From the NCBI GenBank assembly GCA_036397975.1, contig DASWHW010000092.1:1-34896 (forward strand): a stretch of DNA of 34,896 nucleotides. Direction: 5' to 3'. The stretch's first letter is position 1. Each line of letters opens with the position of its first letter. Made by a program: the position numbers and the translations under genes. The notes under the pieces were generated by a model. It was not told the DNA's origin and searched no databases. It worked only from the letters and a program-made list of their open reading frames with translations. Shown piece by piece: positions 8,941 through 15,451 of this stretch. The stretch comes from SZUA-287 sp036397975 (GTDB lineage Bacteria > Bacteroidota > Ignavibacteria > UBA10030 > UBA6906).

Positions 8941-9597
8941 TTGCAAGAAAAACAACGTCACGAGACGATGTCCGAATCATTGGAAGCAAGACTCGCTGCC
9001 AATCCGCGGAGTATGGCCTTTGCTCGATTGGCCGGACTCTATCTGCGCCAGGGGAACCTTGAAGATGCCTTGCGCCTTTGTGTGGATGGAGTAAAGCGCT
9101 TCCCGCGGTATGGCACCGGACATCTGATTCTAGGCAAGTGCTATGAGGCGCTTGGACGAAATGTCGAAGCTATGCTGGAATTCCGCAAAGCATTGCGCGC
9201 GACTCCGGACAGCGACGCCATACGACAGATGCTCGCCGCAGTGGAAAAGAAGGAAGAGGAGGCCTTCAGGCTTTTCGAAAAGGAGCGGACCAGGAGGATG
9301 GATGGCCAGCGCGACACTCTCTCCGCGCATACGTACGTAACCGGTAAGCAGAAAGAGCCTATCGCAAAAAAGCCGGAAGAACGAGGGCCGAACATCAGGA
9401 TTGTTACTCCTACGCTTGCCGAAATCTATGCGACCCAGGGAGAATACGAGGAAGCAATTGCCGCATACAATAAGCTCATCGAACAGCGACCGGGAGATGC
9501 TGCGCGGTATGTGGTTCGTGTGAACGAGTTGAAGGAACTGAGGCGGATTCGTGAAGCGGAGGAGCCGAGTCGAACCCGGGATGCAGAGACAGAATAA
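8941..9597 (+). CDS. TPR-repeat protein
   Basis: The 218-residue product has no signal peptide and contains TPR units: ARLAGLYLRQGNLEDALRLC, then GHLILGKCYEALGRNVEAML, and a separate C-terminal unit LAEIYATQGEYEEAIAAYNK. The two blocks are joined by a charged, probably coiled-coil stretch (KKEEEAFRLFEKERTRRMD) and a low-complexity linker. It is likely a cytoplasmic scaffold; the partner is unknown. The TTG at 8941 is taken as start because GGAGG precedes it at good spacing; the first ATG is at 8968. The gene lies 13 bases after the glycosyltransferase gene and ends in the hairpin at 9597-9622. Confidence 0.82.
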   Translation: MQEKQRHETMSESLEARLAANPRSMAFARLAGLYLRQGNLEDALRLCVDGVKRFPRYGTGHLILGKCYEALGRNVEAMLEFRKALRATPDSDAIRQMLAAVEKKEEEAFRLFEKERTRRMDGQRDTLSAHTYVTGKQKEPIAKKPEERGPNIRIVTPTLAEIYATQGEYEEAIAAYNKLIEQRPGDAARYVVRVNELKELRRIREAEEPSRTRDAETE

Positions 9598-9622
9598 AAA
9601 AGCCTCGTCACCGAGGCTTTTT
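9597..9622. terminator. bidirectional terminator between the TPR gene and rpsT
   Basis: A perfect 11-bp stem, AAAAAGCCTCG (9597-9607) with CGAGGCTTTTT (9612-9622), closes a 4-base loop. The A-run on one side and T-run on the other make it work for the plus-strand TPR gene, whose stop it touches, and for the convergent minus-strand rpsT. Confidence 0.92.
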
Positions 9623-9644
9623 GGTTTTCTGTCCGAAAACGCTC

Positions 9645-9899
9645 CTATTGCATCTTGTTCACGAGCTTCGTCAACACCGACTTATTGTTGGCTGCTTTGT
9701 TCTTGTGGATAATTCCTTTTGCCGCCATCTGATCCAAAAGTTTCGCCGTCTTCTTCAGTTCAACCAGCGCCTTTTCTTTGTCAGTGGCAGTCCGAACTCG
9801 TTTTACTGCTGTCTTCATACGGGTCTTCAAAGCCGTGTTTCTCACTTCTCGTCTCTTCGAAGCCCGGGCTCTTTTCAATGCGGAAGGATGTTGTGCCAT
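9645..9899 (-). CDS. rpsT: 30S ribosomal protein S20
   Basis: The 84-residue, strongly basic protein matches bS20 over its whole length: MAQHPSALKRARASKRREVRN at the start, LKTRMKTAVKRVR in helix 1, and the conserved C-terminal KGIIHKNKAANNKSVLTKLV. S20 binds the 5' domain of 16S rRNA early in small-subunit assembly. A purine-rich GAGAGAAG just before the ATG supplies the ribosome binding site. The gene stands alone on the minus strand, with its own promoter (9946-9974) and terminator. An inverted repeat spans the predicted transcript start and reaches towards the Shine-Dalgarno, which could bear on autoregulation. Confidence 0.97.
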   Translation of the reverse strand: MAQHPSALKRARASKRREVRNTALKTRMKTAVKRVRTATDKEKALVELKKTAKLLDQMAAKGIIHKNKAANNKSVLTKLVNKMQ

Positions 9900-9906
9900 C
9901 TTCTCT

Positions 9907-9943
9907 CATCCAGAATAAAATGTATATCGAATTTTTCTGGATG
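9907..9943. repeat. 9-bp inverted repeat in the rpsT leader/promoter
   Basis: CATCCAGAA (9907-9915) and TTCTGGATG (9935-9943) are perfect 9-bp arms around a 19-base centre. One arm ends just before the rpsT Shine-Dalgarno; the other begins three bases after the -10 box, so the predicted start site (near 9939) lies inside it. It may be an operator or, if transcription starts slightly upstream, a leader hairpin. Confidence 0.55.
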
Positions 9944-9945
9944 CC

Positions 9946-9974
9946 AAAGTATCGAAAAAGTAAATGAAAGTCAA
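9946..9974 (-). promoter_or_regulatory. rpsT: promoter of rpsT
   Basis: On the minus strand TTGACT (9969-9974) and TACTTT (9946-9951) are spaced by 17 bases, upstream of the rpsT start at 9899. Confidence 0.62.
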
Positions 9975-9986
9975 TCTGACTGTATC

Positions 9987-10015
9987 TTGCCTTTCTTTCG
10001 CTCAGTCGGTATATT
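9987..10015 (+). promoter_or_regulatory. etfB: promoter of the etfBA operon
   Basis: TTGCCT (9987-9992) and TATATT (10010-10015) are spaced by 17 bases, predicting a leader of about 75 bases before etfB. The -10 box continues as TATATTTG. Confidence 0.6.
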
Positions 10016-10097
10016 TGTCCCCACACCATCAAGTTATTTTCCAAGAATTGAATATTACCACGTGCTCTCAGAAGAAGGCTGTTTTGCCGGAGGTTGA

Positions 10098-10844
10098 ATG
10101 AAGGTTGCCGTTTGTATTAATCATGTGCCGGACACGGAAACAAAAATCAAAGTCTCGTCCGACGGTGTCACCATCGATAAGACGGGGGTCAATTACATGC
10201 TGAGCCCCTACGATGAAGTTGCGATCGAGGAGGGACTGAGGATCAAGGAAAGATTTAAGGGAGAAGTGACAGCACTCAGTCTGGGCGGCGACGCACACAA
10301 GGAGACGTTGCGGAAAGCTCTTGCGATGGGAGTCGACAAGGCTGTTCTTTTGAAGGATGACAGCGTTCGCGATTCTTTCGCGGTGGCCGCAGGCCTCGCT
10401 GCGGAACTAAAGTCTCTTTCCCCCGACATTGTCCTTTTTGGGAAGCAGTCCATCGACTATGACGATGCACAGGTTGGAACGCTTGTGGCGGAAATGCTCG
10501 GCATGCCTTCCGCCGCGGTTGTTGTAAAAATGGATGTGCAGGAAGGGAAGGTTGTGTGTGAACGGGAAATTGAAGGAGGTCACGAGGTTGTCGAGACGAA
10601 ACTCCCGGCAGCATTTCTTGCGCAAAAAGGGCTGAACGAACCCCGCTATCCATCGCTCAAGGGAATTATGGCCGCAAAGAACAAATCGATTGAGGAGAAG
10701 CCGGCAGCAGCAGCCGAAGTCCGCGTTGAAACAACAGCGCTGAAAAAACCGACACCGAAAAACGCGGGAAAAATCCTCGGGACGGATAAATCGGTTGTTC
10801 CCGAACTCATCCGACTCCTCCACGAAGAAGCAAAGGTCATCTAG
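10098..10844 (+). CDS. etfB: electron transfer flavoprotein, beta subunit
   Basis: The 248-residue protein begins MKVAVCINHVPDTETKIK and shows ETF-beta features: LSPYDEVAIEEGLRIKE, VTALSLGGDAHKETLRKALAMGVDKAVLL, and the family signature around residues 100-125 (PDIVLFGKQSIDYDDAQVG). It forms the AMP- or second-FAD-binding half of the heterodimer that accepts electrons from acyl-CoA or other flavin dehydrogenases and delivers them to the quinone pool or, in bifurcating types, to ferredoxin. The Lys/Ala-rich stretch near residues 200-225 is the usual arm region. GGAGG five bases before the ATG gives a good ribosome binding site. etfA follows after 19 bases. Whether this is a bifurcating type cannot be settled by eye. 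Confidence 0.95.
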   Translation: MKVAVCINHVPDTETKIKVSSDGVTIDKTGVNYMLSPYDEVAIEEGLRIKERFKGEVTALSLGGDAHKETLRKALAMGVDKAVLLKDDSVRDSFAVAAGLAAELKSLSPDIVLFGKQSIDYDDAQVGTLVAEMLGMPSAAVVVKMDVQEGKVVCEREIEGGHEVVETKLPAAFLAQKGLNEPRYPSLKGIMAAKNKSIEEKPAAAAEVRVETTALKKPTPKNAGKILGTDKSVVPELIRLLHEEAKVI

Positions 10845-10863
10845 AAAAGGAAGAATAGTGGAT

Positions 10864-11838
10864 ATGTCGAAAGTATTAGCATTCGCAGAGTTGCGGGATA
10901 ATAAGTTCAAGAAATCATCGTTCGAAACGGTAAAAGCCGCTCGTGGTGTTGCTGACAAGCTGGGAGCGGAATTCGCCGCACTCGTCATCGGCAGCGGGAT
11001 TGAAGGTGTAGCTATGGAACTAGGGAACTACGGTGCGGCACGGGTGGTTGCGGTAGATGAAGCATCGCTTGCGTCGCATTCCAACACGGCATATGCAAAA
11101 ATTATCGCTGAGGTCGCAAAGAAGGAGGGGGCGTCTCTCGTGTTCCTTCCCGCAAGTCAAATGGGAAAAGATCTTGCCCCACGTGTTGGCGTCAAACTTG
11201 AAGCAGGTGTCGCGTGCGATTGTGTCGCGCTCAGTGTGGCAGACGGCGATGTCGTGGGAACGCGGCCAGTGTACGCAGGAAAGGGGCTCGTTGATGTCCG
11301 AGTAAAGACGGCAATCAAAGTGTTTACCCTCCGGCCGAATGTTTTTACCGTGAAGCCGGAAGAGGGTACGGCAACAGTGGAGAAAGCTTCCGTACCACTG
11401 ACAGATGCCGACTTCGGAAGTGTCGTGAAAGAAGTAAAGGTTGCGGAAGGTCGACCGGACGTAACCGAGGCGGACATTGTTGTGTCCGGCGGACGTGGTC
11501 TGAAGGGTCCGGAACATTTCCATCTCATTGAAGAGCTTGCGGATGTGCTGGGTGGTGGTGTCGGAGCATCACGGGCGGTGGTCGATGCAGGTTGGAGACC
11601 GCATGACGAACAGGTTGGTCAGACGGGGAAAACTGTGTCGCCATCAATGTATGTTGCATGCGGAATTTCCGGAGCCGTGCAACATCTTGCGGGAATGTCT
11701 TCTTCGAAGTACATTGTTGCCATCAACAAGGATAAGGATGCACCGATCTTTCAGGTTGCTGACTATGGAATCGCCGGAGATGTGTTCGAAGTGTTGCCAG
11801 AACTGACTGCACAGCTCAAGAAGACGTTAGAGAAGTAA
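10864..11838 (+). CDS. etfA: electron transfer flavoprotein, alpha subunit
   Basis: The 324-residue product has the N-terminal alpha/beta domain (MSKVLAFAELRDNKFKKSS, then VFLPASQMGKDLAPRVGVKL) and the C-terminal FAD domain: VVSGGRGLKGPEHF, GASRAVVDAGWRPHDEQVGQTGK, then MYVACGISGAVQHLAGM and IVAINKDKDAPIFQVADYGI. These are the canonical FAD contacts, all present. It pairs with EtfB. The start is ambiguous: the conventional ATG is at 10864, but a GTG at 10858 has slightly better spacing from AAGGA (10847-10851). Longer upstream frames run back into etfB and are not real. Confidence 0.95.
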   Translation: MSKVLAFAELRDNKFKKSSFETVKAARGVADKLGAEFAALVIGSGIEGVAMELGNYGAARVVAVDEASLASHSNTAYAKIIAEVAKKEGASLVFLPASQMGKDLAPRVGVKLEAGVACDCVALSVADGDVVGTRPVYAGKGLVDVRVKTAIKVFTLRPNVFTVKPEEGTATVEKASVPLTDADFGSVVKEVKVAEGRPDVTEADIVVSGGRGLKGPEHFHLIEELADVLGGGVGASRAVVDAGWRPHDEQVGQTGKTVSPSMYVACGISGAVQHLAGMSSSKYIVAINKDKDAPIFQVADYGIAGDVFEVLPELTAQLKKTLEK

Positions 11839-11867
11839 ACGAGAATTCTGGAGTACGAGAGAAACGA

Positions 11868-12437
11868 TTGGAAAAGATACAGGTCGACATTCTTGGTTTG
11901 TCAACAAATCCGGCAAGTGGCGGTGCCTATGCGTTGATCCTGAAGGAGGTTGCCGGAAACCGACGTTTGCCGATCATCATCGGCGCCTCGGAGGCGCAGT
12001 CGATTGCGTTGGAAATGGAAGGCATAAAGCCGCCACGTCCTCTCACCCACGATCTTATGAAGAACATTATTAACGCGTTCGGATCGGAACTCAGCGAGAT
12101 TACCATTGACGAGTTGCGGGACGGAACGTTCTATGCAAAACTTTCCATCGATAGCCAGCTTATTGACTCGCGTCCAAGTGATGCGATCGCGCTTGCAGTC
12201 CGGTATGGCGTTCACATTTATGTTGCTGCCGCTGTAATGGATGAAGCAGGATTTGTACCCGATGAAGAAGAAGAGGACCAGATGACACCTTCAAAGAAGA
12301 CTCCCGAAAAATCGACTCAAGGCATGACCAAGCTCGAACAGCTGAATACGCAACTGAAGGAAGCGGTGGAGAAAGAGAATTACGAAAAAGCCGCACAGCT
12401 TCGGGATGAAATTGCCAAGCTTCAGATGCGGGGCTAA
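11868..12437 (+). CDS. bifunctional nuclease (DUF151) protein with C-terminal UVR motif
   Basis: The 189-residue protein has an N-terminal DUF151/BFN domain (roughly 1-130): VDILGLSTNPASGGAYALILKE, RLPIIIGASEAQSIALEMEG, PRPLTHDLMKNII and SRPSDAIALAVRYGVHIYVA. The family is named for the DNase/RNase activity reported for some plant and bacterial members. After an acidic linker, residues near 150-187 form a UvrB/UvrC (UVR) helical hairpin, LEQLNTQLKEAVEKENYEKAAQLRDEI, a protein-protein contact motif. This fusion is common in several bacterial phyla. The TTG at 11868 is the only sensible start; the first in-frame ATG lies inside the conserved domain. It follows etfA by 29 bases and ends before a terminator. 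Confidence 0.9.
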   Translation: MEKIQVDILGLSTNPASGGAYALILKEVAGNRRLPIIIGASEAQSIALEMEGIKPPRPLTHDLMKNIINAFGSELSEITIDELRDGTFYAKLSIDSQLIDSRPSDAIALAVRYGVHIYVAAAVMDEAGFVPDEEEEDQMTPSKKTPEKSTQGMTKLEQLNTQLKEAVEKENYEKAAQLRDEIAKLQMRG

Positions 12438-12470
12438 CGTCTCAACCGCAGAAAGAGTGGAGTGATGGCT

Positions 12471-12502
12471 GCCGGCGGATTTCCGTCGGCTTTTTCATTT
12501 TT
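12471..12502 (+). terminator. intrinsic terminator after the BFN gene
   Basis: GCCGGCGG (12471-12478) pairs with CCGTCGGC (12483-12490) with one G-U wobble around a 4-base loop, followed by TTTTT and a second T-run. It ends the etfBA-BFN unit just before the Shine-Dalgarno of the next gene. Confidence 0.85.
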
Positions 12503-12514
12503 TCAGGAGTCACG

Positions 12515-13750
12515 ATGAAATCAGACAAGAATCCCGATCCCGCACAGATGTCCCTTGCGACACAAGCGATCCATGGTACACACCTTCATGCATACAAAGG
12601 ACCTGTGAGCACGCCGATTGTTCAGTCATCGACGTATCGCTTCGATTCCTCGGAAGATGCCACCCGGTACGCTGCCGGTGATCCAAGCGTCTATGTCTAT
12701 TCGAGATATCACAACCCAACGGTGGCGGAGGTGCAGGACCGCCTGGCCCTGATGATGCGCACGGAGAAGGCAATCCTGTTTTCGTCCGGTATGGCTGCAA
12801 TCACCTCAGCAATCCTCTCCTGTGTGAAGTCGGGTGACGAAATTATCAGCACACCGTCGCTCTACGGAGGCACGTTCAGATATTTTCGTGAGATCCTTCC
12901 GGGACAACACATCATGGTCCACTACGTTTCTCCGGACCAATTGGATCAGATCAGTTCCATGGCATCACCGAAGACTCGCGTGGTCTATTTTGAAACACCA
13001 ACAAATCCCTCCCTGGGCATCGTCGATATTGAGAAGATAATATCCGAAACCCGAAAGGCGGAGAAAAAGACAGGTACGCGCATCATTACGATCATCGACA
13101 ACACATTCGCCTCGGTTCTCAACCAAAACCCAATCCGATTCGGCGTTGATCTGATCGTTGAAAGCGCGACCAAATACCTTGGTGGGCACAGCGATATTAT
13201 AGCTGGTGTTGTCGCCGGATCAGAGGAGTTGCTGGCAAAGGTGCACACACAACTCAAGTACTATGGAGGATGTGCTGATCCGTTTGCCGCCTACCTTCTC
13301 TACCGCAGCTTGAAAACATTTGAACTTCGTGTTATCCGACAAAATGAAAATGCAATGGCCCTGGCAAAATTTCTGGAAGGGCAGACGAATATTCTCCGGG
13401 TTTTGTATCCCGGTCTTCCTTCGCATCCCCAGCACCTCATTGCTCGCAAGCAGATGGTAGAAGCCGGAGGAAAGGGATATGGTGGTATGGTAACGATGGA
13501 AGTAAAAGGAGGTGTGAAGGGAGCCGTCGCTGTTGCCGATGCTCTTCGTGTAGCGGTGAATGCCATGTCGCTTGGTGGCGTTGAAACACTGGTAAGCATT
13601 CCCGTGTACTCATCGCACATCAACATGAGCGACGCTGAATTAGCTTCGCACGGTGTTTCTGCCGGGATGGTGAGAATCTCTGTCGGGGTGGAAGGAATCG
13701 AAGATCTGAAACAGGATTTCGATCGGGCGCTGCAGTCCATCAAAAGCTGA
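12515..13750 (+). CDS. Cys/Met-metabolism PLP enzyme (cystathionine gamma-synthase/lyase-like)
   Basis: The 411-residue protein belongs to the fold-type I Cys/Met metabolism family. Seen: YVYSRYHNPT (residues 60-69, Tyr/Arg that contact PLP of the partner subunit), SSGMAAI (90-96), SLYGGTF (115-121), ETPTNP (160-165), DNTFAS (195-200), the Schiff-base Lys220 in ESATKYLGGHSD, and the C-terminal SLGGVETLVSIP and VRISVGVEGIEDL blocks. Possible reactions are cystathionine gamma-synthase, gamma-lyase or methionine gamma-lyase. The position of the Cys typical of methionine gamma-lyases (LYGCT) is Gly here, which argues mildly against that. AGGAG eight bases before the ATG supports the start. It stands alone after a terminator. 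Confidence 0.93.
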   Translation: MKSDKNPDPAQMSLATQAIHGTHLHAYKGPVSTPIVQSSTYRFDSSEDATRYAAGDPSVYVYSRYHNPTVAEVQDRLALMMRTEKAILFSSGMAAITSAILSCVKSGDEIISTPSLYGGTFRYFREILPGQHIMVHYVSPDQLDQISSMASPKTRVVYFETPTNPSLGIVDIEKIISETRKAEKKTGTRIITIIDNTFASVLNQNPIRFGVDLIVESATKYLGGHSDIIAGVVAGSEELLAKVHTQLKYYGGCADPFAAYLLYRSLKTFELRVIRQNENAMALAKFLEGQTNILRVLYPGLPSHPQHLIARKQMVEAGGKGYGGMVTMEVKGGVKGAVAVADALRVAVNAMSLGGVETLVSIPVYSSHINMSDAELASHGVSAGMVRISVGVEGIEDLKQDFDRALQSIKS

Positions 13751-13834
13751 TCTTGCACATTCGATTGTGAATTCCTACCTTGCCAACACCGCGCAACACC
13801 ACTTCACAATGAACCGTTAGGACGGAGGTCGATC

Positions 13835-14359
13835 ATGGGAATTCTTGCACCAATCAATTTCAAAAAATGGATCGATGACCATCGACATTTGTTGAAGCCC
13901 CCGGTGGGGAACAAGATGGTCTACGAAGATGCGGACTTTATCGTCATGGTCGTTGGCGGTCCTAACTCCCGAAAAGACTATCATTTTGATGAAGGTGAGG
14001 AATTCTTCTATCAGGTCGAAGGGACGATGACGTTGAAGATCATCGAGAACGGAAAGCCGCGCGATATCCCGATTCAGCCTGGAGAAATCTTCTTGCTGCC
14101 GCCGCACGTCCCGCATTCCCCGCAGCGACCCGCCAATACAGTTGGCCTCGTCATCGAAAGAAAACGGACTGAAGGGGAAATGGATGGATTCCAATGGTAT
14201 TGCGAGAAGTGTGGGAACAAACTCTACGAAGAATTCGTCCCGCTCACCAACATCGTGACACAACTCCCGCCCATCTTCGAGCGGTTCTACAACAATGCCG
14301 ATCATTGCACATGCAAGAAGTGCGGGACGAAAATGGAGAAACCTTCCAAAGCCGCATGA
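13835..14359 (+). CDS. nbaC: 3-hydroxyanthranilate 3,4-dioxygenase
   Basis: This 174-residue cupin dioxygenase opens the ring of 3-hydroxyanthranilate to 2-amino-3-carboxymuconate semialdehyde. Iron ligands are visible as His50 (DYHFDEGEE), Glu56 and His94 (PPHVPHSP), one position off the known bacterial enzyme. The C-terminus keeps the rubredoxin-like second iron site of bacterial HAAO: C123/C126 (WYCEKCGNKLY) and C160/C163 (TCKKCGTK). The N-terminus (MGILAPINFKKWIDDHRHLLKPPVGNK) is typical. AGGACGGAGG precedes the ATG. The next gene encodes the following pathway step, which strengthens the call. Confidence 0.96.
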   Translation: MGILAPINFKKWIDDHRHLLKPPVGNKMVYEDADFIVMVVGGPNSRKDYHFDEGEEFFYQVEGTMTLKIIENGKPRDIPIQPGEIFLLPPHVPHSPQRPANTVGLVIERKRTEGEMDGFQWYCEKCGNKLYEEFVPLTNIVTQLPPIFERFYNNADHCTCKKCGTKMEKPSKAA

Positions 14360-14428
14360 AGTTTTCATTCGGGGCTGCTCCAGAGCGGCTCCAAGAACTA
14401 ATTCCTAATCACCCACACTAGTTTCGCC

Positions 14429-15451
14429 GTGCCGCCATCCTCTCTGAAGATCGATACTCACACGCATATTCTTCCCGAACGTTGGCCCGATTTGCACAAG
14501 AAGTACGGGTACGGCGGGTTCGCTCGCCTGGAGCATCACGCACCCGGCTGCGCCCGCATGATGGTCGACGATGATTTCTTTCGGGAAGTGGCATCAAATC
14601 TTTGGGACGGGAATACTCGCTTGAAAGAATGCGATAAACATCGGGTGGACGTCCAGGTTCTTTCCACTGTGCCCGTGATGTTCAGCTACTGGGCGCAGGG
14701 CAATGATGCTCTTGATCTATCGATGATGCTGAATGATCACATCGGGGAGCTGGTGGCGAATTCTCCAAAGCGATTTGTTGGCCTCGGGACGGTACCAATG
14801 CAGGCGCCTGCTCTTGCTGTCAAGGAGTTGGAGCGATGCATCCGCTCACTCGGTATGCGGGGTGTACAAATCGGAACACACGTGAACGACTGGAATCTCA
14901 ACGACGAAAACCTCTTTCCGGTGTTTCAAGCTGCGGAAGAATTGGGTGCTGCGGTCCTCGTTCATCCATGGGACATGATGGGGAAGGAGCGAATGCAAAA
15001 GTATTGGCTGCCCTGGCTTGTGGGTATGCCGGCAGAAGCATCGCTGGCAATTTGTTCGATGATTTTCGGAGGGGTTTTTGAGCGTTTGCCGAAACTCCGT
15101 GTGGCCTTTGCGCATGGGGGGGGATCGTTCCCATCCACGATTGGGCGCATCGAACGTGGTTTTGTGGTTCGTCCCGATATATGTGCCGTTGATAATTCGG
15201 TGAACCCGCGTTCCTATCTCGGAAGGTTCTTTCTCGACTCCCTGGTTCATGACCGGGAGTTCCTTCGATACCTGCTCTCGCTGGTCGGAGAAAAGAGAAT
15301 CATGCTCGGCTCAGACTATCCTTTTCCCCTGGGAGAAAGTATCCCCGGCGAGCTCATTGAATCAATGGGTCTTCCAGTGTCGACGCGGCAACGTCTGCTA
15401 GGGGGGTCTGCATTGGAATGGCTGGGAATGACCGAAGGTGATTTTCGTTAG
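14429..15451 (+). CDS. nbaD: 2-amino-3-carboxymuconate-6-semialdehyde decarboxylase
   Basis: The 340-residue amidohydrolase-superfamily protein decarboxylates the HAAO product, diverting it from spontaneous quinolinate formation towards 2-aminomuconate. Metal ligands fit the ACMSD pattern: H11/H13 (IDTHTH), H179 (LVHPWDMMG), H229 (AFAHGGG) and D296 (GSDYPFPLGE). The N-terminal HILPERWPDL and RLEHH blocks also match ACMSD. The start is GTG at 14429 without a Shine-Dalgarno, 69 bases after HAAO, so translation may depend on the upstream gene. A run of eight G at 15116-15123 lies in the AHGGG motif. The stop codon overlaps the stop of the convergent minus-strand gene. Related decarboxylases of the superfamily are less likely given the neighbour. 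Confidence 0.94.
   Translation: MPPSSLKIDTHTHILPERWPDLHKKYGYGGFARLEHHAPGCARMMVDDDFFREVASNLWDGNTRLKECDKHRVDVQVLSTVPVMFSYWAQGNDALDLSMMLNDHIGELVANSPKRFVGLGTVPMQAPALAVKELERCIRSLGMRGVQIGTHVNDWNLNDENLFPVFQAAEELGAAVLVHPWDMMGKERMQKYWLPWLVGMPAEASLAICSMIFGGVFERLPKLRVAFAHGGGSFPSTIGRIERGFVVRPDICAVDNSVNPRSYLGRFFLDSLVHDREFLRYLLSLVGEKRIMLGSDYPFPLGESIPGELIESMGLPVSTRQRLLGGSALEWLGMTEGDFR

Noticed and set aside
10795..10863. N-terminal extension of etfA.
   Set aside because: It runs back into the end of etfB; known ETF-alpha proteins start at the MSKVLAFAE position.
12515..13750. Specific call of methionine gamma-lyase.
   Set aside because: The position of the family's active-site Cys (LYGCT) is Gly (SLYGGT), so only the broader Cys/Met-metabolism family is supported.
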